Source: Larix sibirica (lineage: Eukaryota > Streptophyta > Pinopsida > Pinales > Pinaceae). Taken from it: a DNA stretch of 11,321 bases. The stretch spans positions 11,901-23,221 of the forward strand of contig NWUY0300040917.1 of the NCBI GenBank assembly GCA_004151065.3, written 5' to 3'. The position numbers were made by a program, and so were the translations under genes. Under the pieces are notes generated by a model. That model searched no databases and had not been told where the DNA came from. It was given only the letters and a program-made list of their open reading frames with translations. Positions 1 through 7,339 of this stretch are shown here, piece by piece. Position 1 is the stretch's first letter; the number at the start of each line of letters is the position of its first letter.

Positions 1-1280
1 ATATCTTCCGAAGTTACATTTACAACAACAGACACCCCCAACCCACTGAGCTACCAAAACTAACAGATAGATAAGTTACAACAGTGAATAAATAAAAGAA
101 AGTGGGTGAATGTGTGTTTCGAGTGAAGAATAAATCAAATCAAGTGCACTTGAAACTAACCACACACTGCAATACTAAGCCAAGAAATAACCAAAAGATC
201 CAAAGAACTAGATGTCAAGTACAAGTGAACCAAACCATATCTTATTGAAGAGACTGATCGTATCATAATAAACAAAACATAACAGGTTACAATGGTGGCA
301 GTGGTGTCTGGGTTTTGAAGGTAAAGGAATGGTGGTCCTCTGCTGCTGCAAACTTTTCTGAAAATACTGTCTCCCCTCTAATGTGGTCTCAGGTCTGCTG
401 ATATAGAAACTCAAACAGAAATCCTAAACAAGTACGCCCTTGCTGAAAATCTGTATGCATGTTAACTGTTTATATTTTACTTCAGCACTGATCATACTTA
501 TCTCAACCCTAGAAAGCTGGTAGTTTAACCCTCAAATTGAAAATTTTCCTCAAATGTACATCCTGCTAGGAATAGCATCTCAAGGTTATTTCTGTCCTGT
601 AGTATGAAATAGATGGAAAGACTGGTGGTTACTGATTTCCAAGGATAAGACCTGCCAGAAATAAATCAATGCATGTGCTGTCTTCTGCATGCACACTCCA
701 TGATTTGCTGAAATAAAGCAAACCACAACACCTTCATCACAATCATATGGCTGTTAGCTAGACTAAATAATAGAACCTGCTGTAATTGATCATTTCAACG
801 TTATTGTGAGCTTCCTAATGAGGTCTGCTGTTTACTCCCTGTTATGCCTGTAACCTGCTAAAATTCAGCCATTTCAGCACATTTTTTGGACACCTGTAGC
901 TGTCCTTTCCAAATATAAGTGAAATCTGTGCAAAATAATAAGCTTATTCTGGCTAGTATGCTGCCTTTGAGACCAGAAATATCTTCCTTTAATAAATAGA
1001 CCAGCCAATAATACCATGAATCTCCTTTGGATAATGAAATTGCATGCATACTGAGGATAAATAGGTTGAATTAGGGCTAAGTAAAGGCAAGGCTAACAAG
1101 ACGAGTTGAAATCCAAAATAGCAAAACCAAGTGAATGATAAATTTAGTCAGCATGCAAAGGATTAGATAAAAAGGTCAGGGCTTGATAAACTTAGCATAA
1201 ATGCTGATTTTACAAGAGAGGTCAAGCTAGGGTTTTACTGGATAAAATTAACAATAATATTATCTCAGACTGTGGGGTAT
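1..1280. other. No recognised gene; probable HYPK intron sequence
   Basis: This AT-rich stretch has no open frame that resembles a known protein on either strand; the longest are about 60-70 codons and lack recognisable motifs. The HYPK exon at 2558 begins in the third base of a codon, so an earlier coding exon must exist. I could not find a matching upstream exon between here and 2557, so this stretch is probably part of a long intron, which would suit a gymnosperm. It could instead hold the HYPK 5' region if the missing exon is too short or diverged for me to see. Several copies of AATAAA and short pyrimidine runs occur, but none marks a clear gene end. Confidence 0.4.
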
Positions 1281-1545
1281 GTCATTCTCTATGATCCATC
1301 TCCCATGAAAATCATTCACTAATGACCAATTTGTCTTGATCTTGAATAGTCTACTTGGCATTCATTGCATCAGGCATGAAAAGGTGGGATTTAAACTAGA
1401 CTCATCTTGCATGACTGTCATTCACTAATGAGCTTGAATAGTCCACTTGGCAGTGATTATATCAAGGGATGCTCATAAGGGAGAAGAGGTGGGATTGAGA
1501 CTAGTGAAATGGATTCCATAGCATCAATCAGCACCTCTGGGTCTT
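1281..1545 (-). repeat. Two partial inverted copies of a repeat module
   Basis: Read on the minus strand, 1403-1545 matches 1776-1915 (+), including GCTATGGAATCCATTTCACT against GCTATGCAATTCATTTCGCT, and the shared phrase ACTATTCAAG. Read the same way, 1281-1402 matches 1873-1940, sharing ATTGGTCATTAGTGAATGAT and CATGGGAGATGG. The left side is therefore two partial, diverged copies (roughly 75-85% by eye) of the module found in direct orientation at 1736-2380, inverted relative to it. With the right copies they could fold into a large hairpin whose loop holds the 5S-like fragments. This could be the arm of a foldback or TIR element, or nested insertions of one family; I see no transposase. 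Confidence 0.7.
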
Positions 1546-1562
1546 GCGCCAGGTAGCCAAGA

Positions 1563-1632
1563 TTTCCTGGGAAGGTCGCCATCCTATATGTCTTTAACTC
1601 AAGTGTGTTTAACCGTGATTTTTTCCTCCATA
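1563..1632 (-). repeat. 5S rRNA-derived fragment, antisense, copy A
   Basis: The reverse complement follows the middle to 3' part of plant 5S rRNA: a GTTAAG-like box A segment, then a block comparable with AGGATGGGTGACC, then the CTGGGAAGTCC-like tail, here seen on the plus strand as CCTGGGAAGGTCGCCATCC. It is diverged and lacks the 5' third of a 5S gene, so it is not a working rRNA gene. 5S-derived sequence of this kind occurs in Cassandra TRIM LTRs and in 5S-derived SINEs. I cannot identify LTR boundaries here, so the element class is open. Confidence 0.5.
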
Positions 1633-1636
1633 GTCA

Positions 1637-1707
1637 GTCCTGCAAGGTTGCCCATCCCCTATACAACTTTGGCTCAAGCATGCTTAACCATGAGGTTTTT
1701 CTCGATA
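1637..1707 (-). repeat. 5S rRNA-derived fragment, antisense, copy B
   Basis: This is a second tandem copy, offset 72-75 bp from copy A, and the better preserved of the two. Its reverse complement contains GGTTAAGCATGCTTGAGCC, very close to the internal promoter (box A) region of plant 5S rRNA, GTTAAGCGTGCTTGGGC, followed by a TAGGGGATGGGCAACC block matching TAGGATGGGTGACC. The order and spacing of these blocks match 5S rRNA. The 5' third of the gene is absent. Two head-to-tail partial units point to local duplication or to insertion of an element with a doubled 5S segment. Confidence 0.6.
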
Positions 1708-1735
1708 CTCAAGTCCATTGAGCTTGATAACCCAT

Positions 1736-2058
1736 TTGCAAACCTTAGCGAGTGTTGTACCTTAGAGTAAGGTACACTAGTCCTGGAGGCAACAATTTAT
1801 GCTATGCAATTCATTTCGCTAGTTTCAATCTCATCTCTTCATCTCTGTGAGAATCACCTGCTGCCATTAGTGCCAAATGCACTATTCAAGTTCATGAGAA
1901 ATTGGTCATTAGTGAATGATGTTCATGGGAGATGGGTCATAGTCACTGACTCGAGTGTTAACCTCACGTAGTTAATCCTGTGTAAAGGGAATTTTCATAA
2001 TATTGGACTGTGGAAGCCCCCCATAAATGGCTTGAAGTTGCACAAGGAAGTATAAAAG
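1736..2058 (+). repeat. Tandem repeat unit 1 (~323 bp)
   Basis: This unit starts at TTGCAAA just before TTAGCGAGTGTTGTACC and ends at GGAAGTATAAAAG. It is followed directly by a second copy about 94% identical by eye, with changes mostly in the middle (around 1848-1880) and near 1950. A small perfect stem, ACCTTA-gag-TAAGGT (1759-1773), lies near the start. No coding potential is evident. The first ~210 bp also occur inverted at 1281-1545. It probably lies within the HYPK intron. Confidence 0.85.
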
Positions 2059-2380
2059 TTGCAAAACATTAGCGAGTGTTGTACCTTAGAGTAAGGTGCA
2101 ATAGTCCTGGAGGCGACAATTTATGCTATGCAATTCATTTTGCTAGTTTCAATCTCATCTCTTCATCTCTGTAGCATTATCTGCTGCCATTAGTGCAAGT
2201 GCACTATTCAAGTTCATGAGAAATTGGTCATTAGTGAATGATGTTCATGGGAGATGGGTCATAGTCACTGACTCACGTATTAACCTCACGTAGTTAATCC
2301 TGTGTAAAGGGAATTTTCATAATATTGGACTGTGAAAGCCCCCCATAAATGGCTTGAAGTTGCACAAGGAAGTATAAAAC
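2059..2380 (+). repeat. Tandem repeat unit 2 (~322 bp)
   Basis: This is the second direct copy of the unit at 1736-2058, offset 322-324 bp. It ends at GGAAGTATAAAAC, after which the similarity stops. The high identity between the two direct copies, against the much lower identity to the inverted copies, means the direct duplication is the younger event. No open frame is shared between the copies beyond what chance allows. Confidence 0.85.
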
Positions 2381-2557
2381 TATGCTGGTTGAATTATATC
2401 ATTAGTAATCTGGTGCAAGCATCTTTGGCTTGTAATTTTTTACTTAGTTTCTGAAGTGATTAGAGATCAGGGCATTTTTATGAAGTGGCTTTTTAAATGT
2501 TGGTTTTGACATTGAAATTGGAACTAACTTCTAAGCAACTATGCATGGTTCTTGCAG

Positions 2558-2844
2558 AGAGAAAGAACTTGCAGCTGTCAAAATTGATCCTGCTGATGTA
2601 GATTTGATTACAAATGAGCTTGAGGTTTGGAGCATTTCCTTGACATGCATTATTACCTTTCTGTTATTTTCTCTGCGTTCCAATGCTTTTGTTAATAATT
2701 TTTTTAATTTTTATTTTGTATGCTGTAAAACGTAATTAGATTAACTTTTGATGTGTGATCCAGTTGGACAGGAAAGTGGCTGAAAGGACACTGCGGGAGC
2801 ATAAGGGCGATGCAGTAGCAGCTATACGGTCTTTGCTTCATTGA
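2558..2844 (+). CDS. HYPK: HYPK, C-terminal two exons (partial gene)
   Basis: Huntingtin-interacting protein K family. HYPK binds the ribosome-associated NatA N-terminal acetyltransferase (NAA15/NAA10) and regulates its activity and stability. Exon 2558-2624 follows an acceptor TTCTTGCAG, begins with the last base of a split codon and encodes EKELAAVKIDPADVDLI, then TNELE; it ends before GTTTGG. Exon 2764-2844 follows GTGATCCAG, opens with LDRKVAERTLREHKGDAVAA, then IRSLLH and a TGA. Together these 48 residues form the NAC-alpha UBA-like helical domain that docks on NAA15, and they end where plant HYPK proteins end. The N-terminal half, including the helix that reaches the catalytic subunit, lies upstream of the window. 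The exons show no frameshift or internal stop, so the gene looks functional; the intron argues against a processed pseudogene. Confidence 0.9.
2625..2763 (+). other. HYPK last intron (139 bp, GT-AG, phase 0)
   Basis: The intron starts GAG|GTTTGG and ends GATCCAG|TTG, between whole codons. It is T-rich, as plant introns are. An ATTAACT at about 2740-2746 lies some 20 bases before the acceptor and could be the branch region. Removing it joins the LE and LD residues of the UBA-like domain in frame. Reading through it instead gives a hydrophobic tail and an early stop, so retention would truncate the domain. Confidence 0.85.
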
Positions 2845-3180
2845 TAAAGCTCAAATATGGTCTTTGAATATGGCAGTAATCTCAATAAATCTAGTTGCAG
2901 TGTATCCTACAAGCTGGCAAAGGAGTAATTTAGGAGCTAAAGAAAACCAAAAAATGAGTAGTTTAGGTTTTGCTGAAGCTGCAAAACTGCTCATTGAGTT
3001 CTGTAGAGTGACTAATTTGGTGCATTACTGTGATAGTTGATTCATTCTATAGAATTGCTTATATAGGTTTCAGTAGTTTTCTGAAGATTTACTTGGCACA
3101 TTGGACAAGTTTGAAGTTACAATGAATGGGATGATATTTTGTAATGAATTATTACTGGCATCAACTTTGTACTTATCAAT
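2845..3180 (+). other. Probable HYPK 3' UTR and downstream flank
   Basis: This non-coding sequence follows the HYPK stop. It contains AATAAA about 40 bases after the TGA and later T-rich, TGTAA-type motifs near 3137-3145 that plant polyadenylation can use. The true cleavage site cannot be fixed from sequence alone, and several sites are likely. Confidence 0.4.
2884..2889 (+). promoter_or_regulatory. Candidate polyadenylation signal AATAAA
   Basis: A canonical AATAAA lies 40 bases after the HYPK stop codon. Plant near-upstream elements are loose and the hexamer is common in AT-rich DNA, so this is only a candidate. A site this close would give a short 3' UTR. Confidence 0.35.
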
Positions 3181-3227
3181 ATAATTTTTGGAAAAAACTC
3201 TTGTAAGTGTATGTGTACTTAACAGTT

Positions 3228-3397
3228 ACAATCTAGAGAAAATTGTGCTCGCTATATGTTTTCAAATTGTGGTTTATGTGGCTGCATTGACTGTAAAAAT
3301 GATTTTGATTAAAGACCGAGGAGAATCCTTATTTAAAAATTATTCGCGAGTTTGGCAAAGTAGATTTTTACTCGGAAATATATGTAGCTAAAGAATG
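3228..3397 (+). repeat. Tandem duplication unit 1 (170 bp)
   Basis: This begins ACAATCTAGAGAAAATTGTG and shares with the next unit the blocks TTGTGCTCGCTAT, TTTGATTAA and AATCCTTATTTAAAAATTAT. Identity to unit 2 is about 75-80% by eye, so it is an old duplication. A short open frame (3188-3391) crosses it but is not kept in the second copy, so it is not coding. It lies just downstream of HYPK. Confidence 0.8.
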
Positions 3398-3555
3398 ACA
3401 ATCTAGAGATAATTGTGCTCGCTATCCACTTTTTAATTGAAGTTTATCTGGTTGCATTGGTTATAAAATTACTTTGATTAAGGGTCAAGGATAATCCTTA
3501 TTTAAAAATTATTTGAGAGCTTGGGAAAAAGTAAATTTTTAACTTGGAAAAAAAC
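3398..3555 (+). repeat. Tandem duplication unit 2 (~158 bp)
   Basis: This is the second copy, offset exactly 170 bp at the start, running from ACAATCTAGAGATAATTGTG to TTTTTAACTTGGAAAAAAAC. The start of unit 1 is preceded by a GGAAAAAACTC...GTAAGTGTAT block that resembles the sequence after unit 2, hinting that the duplicated unit was longer at its edges. Confidence 0.75.
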
Positions 3556-4249
3556 ACTATCTGTTGAAGTGTATAGAGAAAAATGTTGGATGTTATAGGG
3601 AATTTGAAAGGCAGTTCTAGTTGAAAGGTTTGGTTACATGGAATCAATGAATGTTTTTACATAATACAAATTCTCTTGCACTTTGGAAACTATCGATATG
3701 GTGCTTTAATCTTATAAGTTATAAGTATCTTGTAAGGAAAAGGGATCCCTTATGTACGAAGGATGCCTTGTTTCTCCACTTATACGCTACATCGTGAATG
3801 CTGAGATTGAACATCTATAGTAGGATTGCCATTAGATTTGTTGAGAATGTGCCATTAGACCTATTGAGAAGTAGTCACTTTTGTTGTATGAGTATCATTG
3901 ATAAATATTGAAGATAAATGTACCACTTAAAAAGTTTGTATTTTGTTGACTAGGTATTCGTATTCCATTATGAATCATTCAATCCACTTGTTTATAATAC
4001 TTTCCAGTAAGTTATAAATCATACACATCAAGTATCAGCATTAAGATGATTCTCAACATTGGGCATGCCACAAACTTGATTGAAAGTGACAAGAATGTTA
4101 ATTTGATGTTTGGAACAACTAATTCAAGTTGTGATTGGATGACAATTGATTGCAAATGAGATGACACACCTAACCTTAATTATAGTAAATATACTCACTT
4201 AGCTTTATTCTTGTGAATATAATTTAACAAAATAAGGCATAAGTTAAAA
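3556..4249. other. AT-rich stretch with no recognised gene
   Basis: No frame carries a recognisable protein. The only structure I see is a 23-bp imperfect doublet, GCCATTAGATTTGTTGAGAA (from 3828) against GCCATTAGACCTATTGAGAA (from 3851). Confidence 0.5.
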
Positions 4250-4356
4250 AATAAACTAAACTAAATTAAGATTTACAATTATTAATGGATCCTTTCTATT
4301 AAATGGATTATTGATTAATAAACTAAACTAAACCAAATTATACAATGATTGATGAA
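4250..4356 (+). repeat. AT-rich direct repeat, period ~67 bp
   Basis: AATAAACTAAACTAAATTAA (from 4250) recurs as AATAAACTAAACTAAACCAA (from 4317), and each is followed by similar TTACAAT / TACAATGATTGATGAA blocks. It is a two-copy diverged duplication; part of the similarity comes from simple AT-rich composition. Confidence 0.55.
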
Positions 4357-4417
4357 TAATTTATAGTAGATACCTTATGGTGTCATTACTTGTTTCCTCA
4401 ATATTAATTTTCTTATT

Positions 4418-4707
4418 GGGCGCAGGGCCGTAGGTGGATTGGCAAAATCACCCTCTTCCAATCCTTTGGGGTTCTTGGGGGTCTCATGTTCAAGTGTTAG
4501 TAGATGGACTTCTTATGCTAGTTGGGGTTTTTTCAACAAGGTTGTTAGATTCCAATGCAGTAGGACAATCTTGGATTCATTGAAAGGTTTGATCCCCCAA
4601 GGGAAACTGGTGGGTCATTGATGATTGACCATATGACTTAGGCCAAAGCAATTTTGGAGGTTGAAGCATTGGAAAAAAAAAAAAAAAAAAAAAAAAGAAA
4701 AAAAAAA
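4418..4707 (+). mobile_element. SINE-like retroposon with A tail
   Basis: This is a GC-richer segment of about 255 bp, distinct from its AT-rich surroundings, ending in A24-G-A10 (4673-4707). Near its start, GGGCGCAG and GGGCCGTAGGTGG (4425-4437) resemble a pol III box A. About 50 bases on, GGTCTCATGTTCAAGTG (box B-like at 4487-4496) resembles the tRNA T-arm motif GGTTCRANNCC. This order of A box, B box, unrelated body and A tail is typical of tRNA-derived plant SINEs. A 6-bp AGATAC occurs at 4368 and just after the tail at 4709; it may be a remnant target duplication but is too short to trust. The 60-codon open frame inside has no known product. Confidence 0.55.
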
Positions 4708-4837
4708 GAGATACAAGCATGTGTGTAAAAGAGAATGGGGAATAAGAAATCTTAATTTATCATAACATAATAGAACAAAAGGGGGTTGGAAAACTATTGT
4801 AAAATAGTAGAAGAGAAATGAATAGAGAGGATGAAAC

Positions 4838-5162
4838 TCACAGATGAAGATGGTGGATTAGCGGCGTCTAGTATTGACCAAGTTTATAGTCATCTTCTCA
4901 ATTAAAATTATTAGGGCATTTATCATTTTAAGAGCTTTTCAAATGATGTGAATTGAGTAATAGGGTACATATATGCTAAGCAAATTAAGTCCTTGATGTT
5001 ATGAGAGTGCTCGGCAATAATATAATTAGTTAGGTGGTTATGAAAGGTGTTGGCGATGTGTTCATTGAGACGAGTTAGGATGGACCGGTTGGTTTGCCCA
5101 ATGTATGATTTGCCACATGAAGATCGAATTTGGTAAACACCTTGTAACAATGGGTCAAATAA
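4838..5162 (-). pseudogene. Penelope-like element GIY-YIG endonuclease remnant
   Basis: This is the C-terminal end of a Penelope-like retroelement protein; in complete elements a reverse transcriptase precedes a GIY-YIG nuclease that nicks target DNA. The open part (5162-4926) shows GVYQIRSSCGKSYIGQT, with the GVY and YIG cores, then TRLNEH with the Arg and His of the active region, then IIAEHSHN, which matches the AEHS block usual in these elements. The CxC pair normally found before GKxYIG is reduced to SSC, so one Cys is lost. After TGA 4923-4925 the match resumes in another frame (4918-4841: CPNNFN, a TGA, EDDYKLGQY, a TAG, TPLIH) and ends at TGA 4838-4840. So there is at least one frameshift and several stops. 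No reverse transcriptase is visible upstream on this strand beyond 5165. It is dead and 5' truncated. Confidence 0.8.
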
Positions 5163-5321
5163 TCAATGTTAGGATGTTTGTTATTCAATGTTGGCTTTTA
5201 AATAATTGAGTTGAGTCAATTCGATAGAGTTAATGACTACTGAAATTGATTATAATGGCTATATTGTATATATGATTTCATAGATTTTGACCTAGGAACA
5301 TTATTATCAAAATGATATTGC
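5163..5321. other. Spacer; no RT homology seen
   Basis: This AT-rich spacer lies between the endonuclease remnant and the unknown fossil frame. Minus-strand translation shows none of the reverse transcriptase or linker motifs that should precede GIY-YIG in a complete Penelope-like element. Confidence 0.4.
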
Positions 5322-5861
5322 ATGCATAAACTTGATATTGATAGAACTCTTATATCCTTCCTCATTTGCTTGTCTTCTATTTTTTTTCTAGGTAAGTATC
5401 ATGGAGGAAACCCTCGGGCACTTACCCTCATTTTGAGGATAGTACCTAGGATAAATACTAGATTCTCAAGGGCAGAAGGTCAATCAACAATAGGACTCAA
5501 CGCCATAATATACTCATTATGAGCTCAACATGTCACTTACAAGAATATAACCTAGGTGGGGATGATAGCACTCCATTCCACAAACACTCGCGCTAAATCC
5601 TATTGAAGATGTTTGTCTTCTACTTATGTGGATGCTTGTTTTGATAACCAATTGCACTTAATACAACAATGGTCCCATTTTCAATCATATTTGAAAATTT
5701 GAGCTTACAAAATGGAATTAGACTTCTTTTATAAGAATGGTGACCAAAGAGTAGATAAAGTTATAGGAAGGAAATCGAAAAGCACCTTCACAGAAAAACA
5801 TAATTTATTGATGACTCAAGACCAAATTAATTTTTTTAATAAGAACATGAGAGCTTTTTGA
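5322..5861 (+). pseudogene. Stop-poor decayed coding fossil, unknown family
   Basis: One + frame of 180 codons carries only four internal stops (5520 TGA, 5553 TAG, 5604 TGA, 5700 TGA) before TGA 5859, far fewer than expected in DNA this AT-rich. Three internal stops are TGA and one TAG, which could come from C-to-T decay of CGA and CAG in methylated DNA. Residue use is protein-like between the stops: PRALTLILRIVPRINTRFSR, VGMIALHSTNTRAKSY, CLSSTYVDACFDNQLHLIQQ, and a charged Lys-rich end. I do not recognise the family. The opposite strand is also fairly open around 5390-5600, so the strand is a judgement. It may be a retroelement gag or other gene fossil. A perfect donor-like AGGTAAGT (5390-5397) occurs near its start. 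Confidence 0.35.
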
Positions 5862-6132
5862 GGTTTCTATATCTTAGCACTTTAAAGGGATCACAGAGAA
5901 TCATCATGAAATGATAAGTTATTTTTTAGAAATTGACATTTGAAAGATCTTGAAAGTATTCAAAGGTTGTTAATTTAGGTAAATTAAATATATCGAAGTA
6001 GTTTTAAAAACTCTTGGGTGATTTATATGTCGATAAAGCCACTTAAACAACACATTTTGTTGATAAAAAATGAAAATTTGATTGGCTTGCAAGACCGTTT
6101 TTGTAGTAGTAAAAGTGTTATTTCATCTTTGG
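5862..6132. other. AT-rich, nothing recognised
   Basis: All frames are closed and no repeat structure stands out. It separates the unknown fossil frame from the Lys/Glu-rich segment and may be part of the same decayed element. Confidence 0.4.
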
Positions 6133-6590
6133 CTAATGCATAACAATTGTGAACAAAGCATGACTTGATTGAGGTAGTAAGTTAGTATTAGAGTGCTTGA
6201 TGGGATTGAAATGGACATTTTGAGCAAAGATGAGGGGTCCAAAAAGTAGGGAGATTAGTTGAAGTCGAGATAAGAACTCAACAAGAAAGAAGTTAGAATG
6301 AAGGAACAAGTTGATATGAAGATGGAAGCTAATAAAATGATAACAATATAAAACAACACGAGGAAAAGGTTGAAGAAGAGCTCTCAAAAGATACTGGGGA
6401 AGAAATGCAAAAAGTGGCCTAAAAGAAGTGGAAGTTGTGCCAAAGGCTTGCTTGGGAATGTTAGAAGAAAATGAGAAATGGGTTGACATAAGAAAAACAA
6501 TTGACCAATGGGGAATTGCTTGGAGGATGACAAAAGTCAAAGAAATGATATATTTTCTACAACAACTATTAGTAGGAAACACATTCTATT
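6133..6590 (+). pseudogene. Purine-rich segment; possible coiled-coil coding fossil
   Basis: The plus strand is strongly purine-rich and, split over several frames with stops, gives Lys/Glu-rich text such as ELNKKEVRMKEQVDMKMEAN and EELSKDTGEEMQKVA. This looks like the remains of a coiled-coil region. The 149-codon open frame on the minus strand here (Phe/Ser/Leu-rich, no domain) is what the complement of such a region produces, so I do not call it a gene. Whether this segment belongs with the fossil at 5322-5861 is unknown. Confidence 0.25.
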
Positions 6591-7339
6591 AGGCAATGGA
6601 AGAAGATTCTCTACTTTAAGAATTCCATTGAATGTGTGATAGTAGTAATACACCCTCTAAAAAATTACTTGTACTTGAATTGAAATGAGCAATGTCATGG
6701 ACTACCTCACAAGGTCAAAGCATTTATACAATATCAATTTCCCAATTAGAAGCTTATGCAACATCTGAAAGATAAAATTATTTCAACAACCCATAATTAG
6801 AGGTCAACTTTAACACAATGACAATTGTCCGATTTGAAGCTCTTGTAACAATTATAAGACATTATTTTGACAATCCATCAATTGATCATAATCAACATGA
6901 TAGTATTGCCACATTATCAATTTCCTAAATCTCTTCTCTTGTTGAAGTTTAGAGAGATGGAGTTTGAGATAATGACTAATGGCCAAAACCAATGTGCTTG
7001 TTAAGGACAAAATATTCCTAGCAATAATGAAAAAGAAAGTTAGTAGACTAAGTTATTCATTTAATGAACTTATAGATAAAGGGCGTTAAAGTTGCTTAAT
7101 CCATTTGAAAAATCTAAATAATTGTTTGAGTTGAGTTGAATGGCAATTTTATCTAAAAAATAATCTCTTTGGGAAACTAAGGGATTTGAACCAAAAACAC
7201 TTGTAATAAAGGAAATTTTAGTGGCTAAAATTTCTTGTATCAAAGAACCGAAACATTAATCTACCTAAAATTATTAGGGCAATACCTTTTTTCTCCAAGA
7301 AAAACCTCGTAGGATCCCCTTGTTTTAGGAATATACAAA
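6591..7339. other. AT-rich, no gene seen
   Basis: No recognisable protein, RNA gene or clear repeat. Short open pieces exist in all frames but share no motif with known families. Confidence 0.45.

Noticed and set aside
208-414. 68-codon minus-strand frame with a CHHC-like pattern (HHCHHC)
   Set aside because: The clustered His/Cys resemble a metal site, but no zinc-finger spacing fits and the rest shows no family similarity.
1563-1707. Functional 5S rRNA gene
   Set aside because: Both copies lack the 5' third, are strongly diverged and have no proper terminator context.
1281-2380. CRISPR array or other prokaryotic repeat system
   Set aside because: Units are long and few, without spacer structure, and the window is clearly eukaryotic from the spliced HYPK exons.
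2541-2735. Single 64-codon + frame starting at ATG 2541 as a small protein
   Set aside because: Its middle part is the HYPK exon. The ATG and first residues lie before the acceptor, and the tail reads through the donor into the intron.
4439-4621. 60-codon + frame as a gene
   Set aside because: It lies wholly inside the SINE-like element and has no known motif.
4673-4707. A tail as evidence of a processed gene copy
   Set aside because: The preceding sequence has no recognisable coding content and carries pol III-like boxes, so a SINE fits better; not fully excluded.
6133-6582. 149-codon minus-strand open frame as a gene
   Set aside because: It is Phe/Ser/Leu-rich without any domain and is the complement of a Lys/Glu-rich purine-skewed strand; no splice or promoter context supports it.
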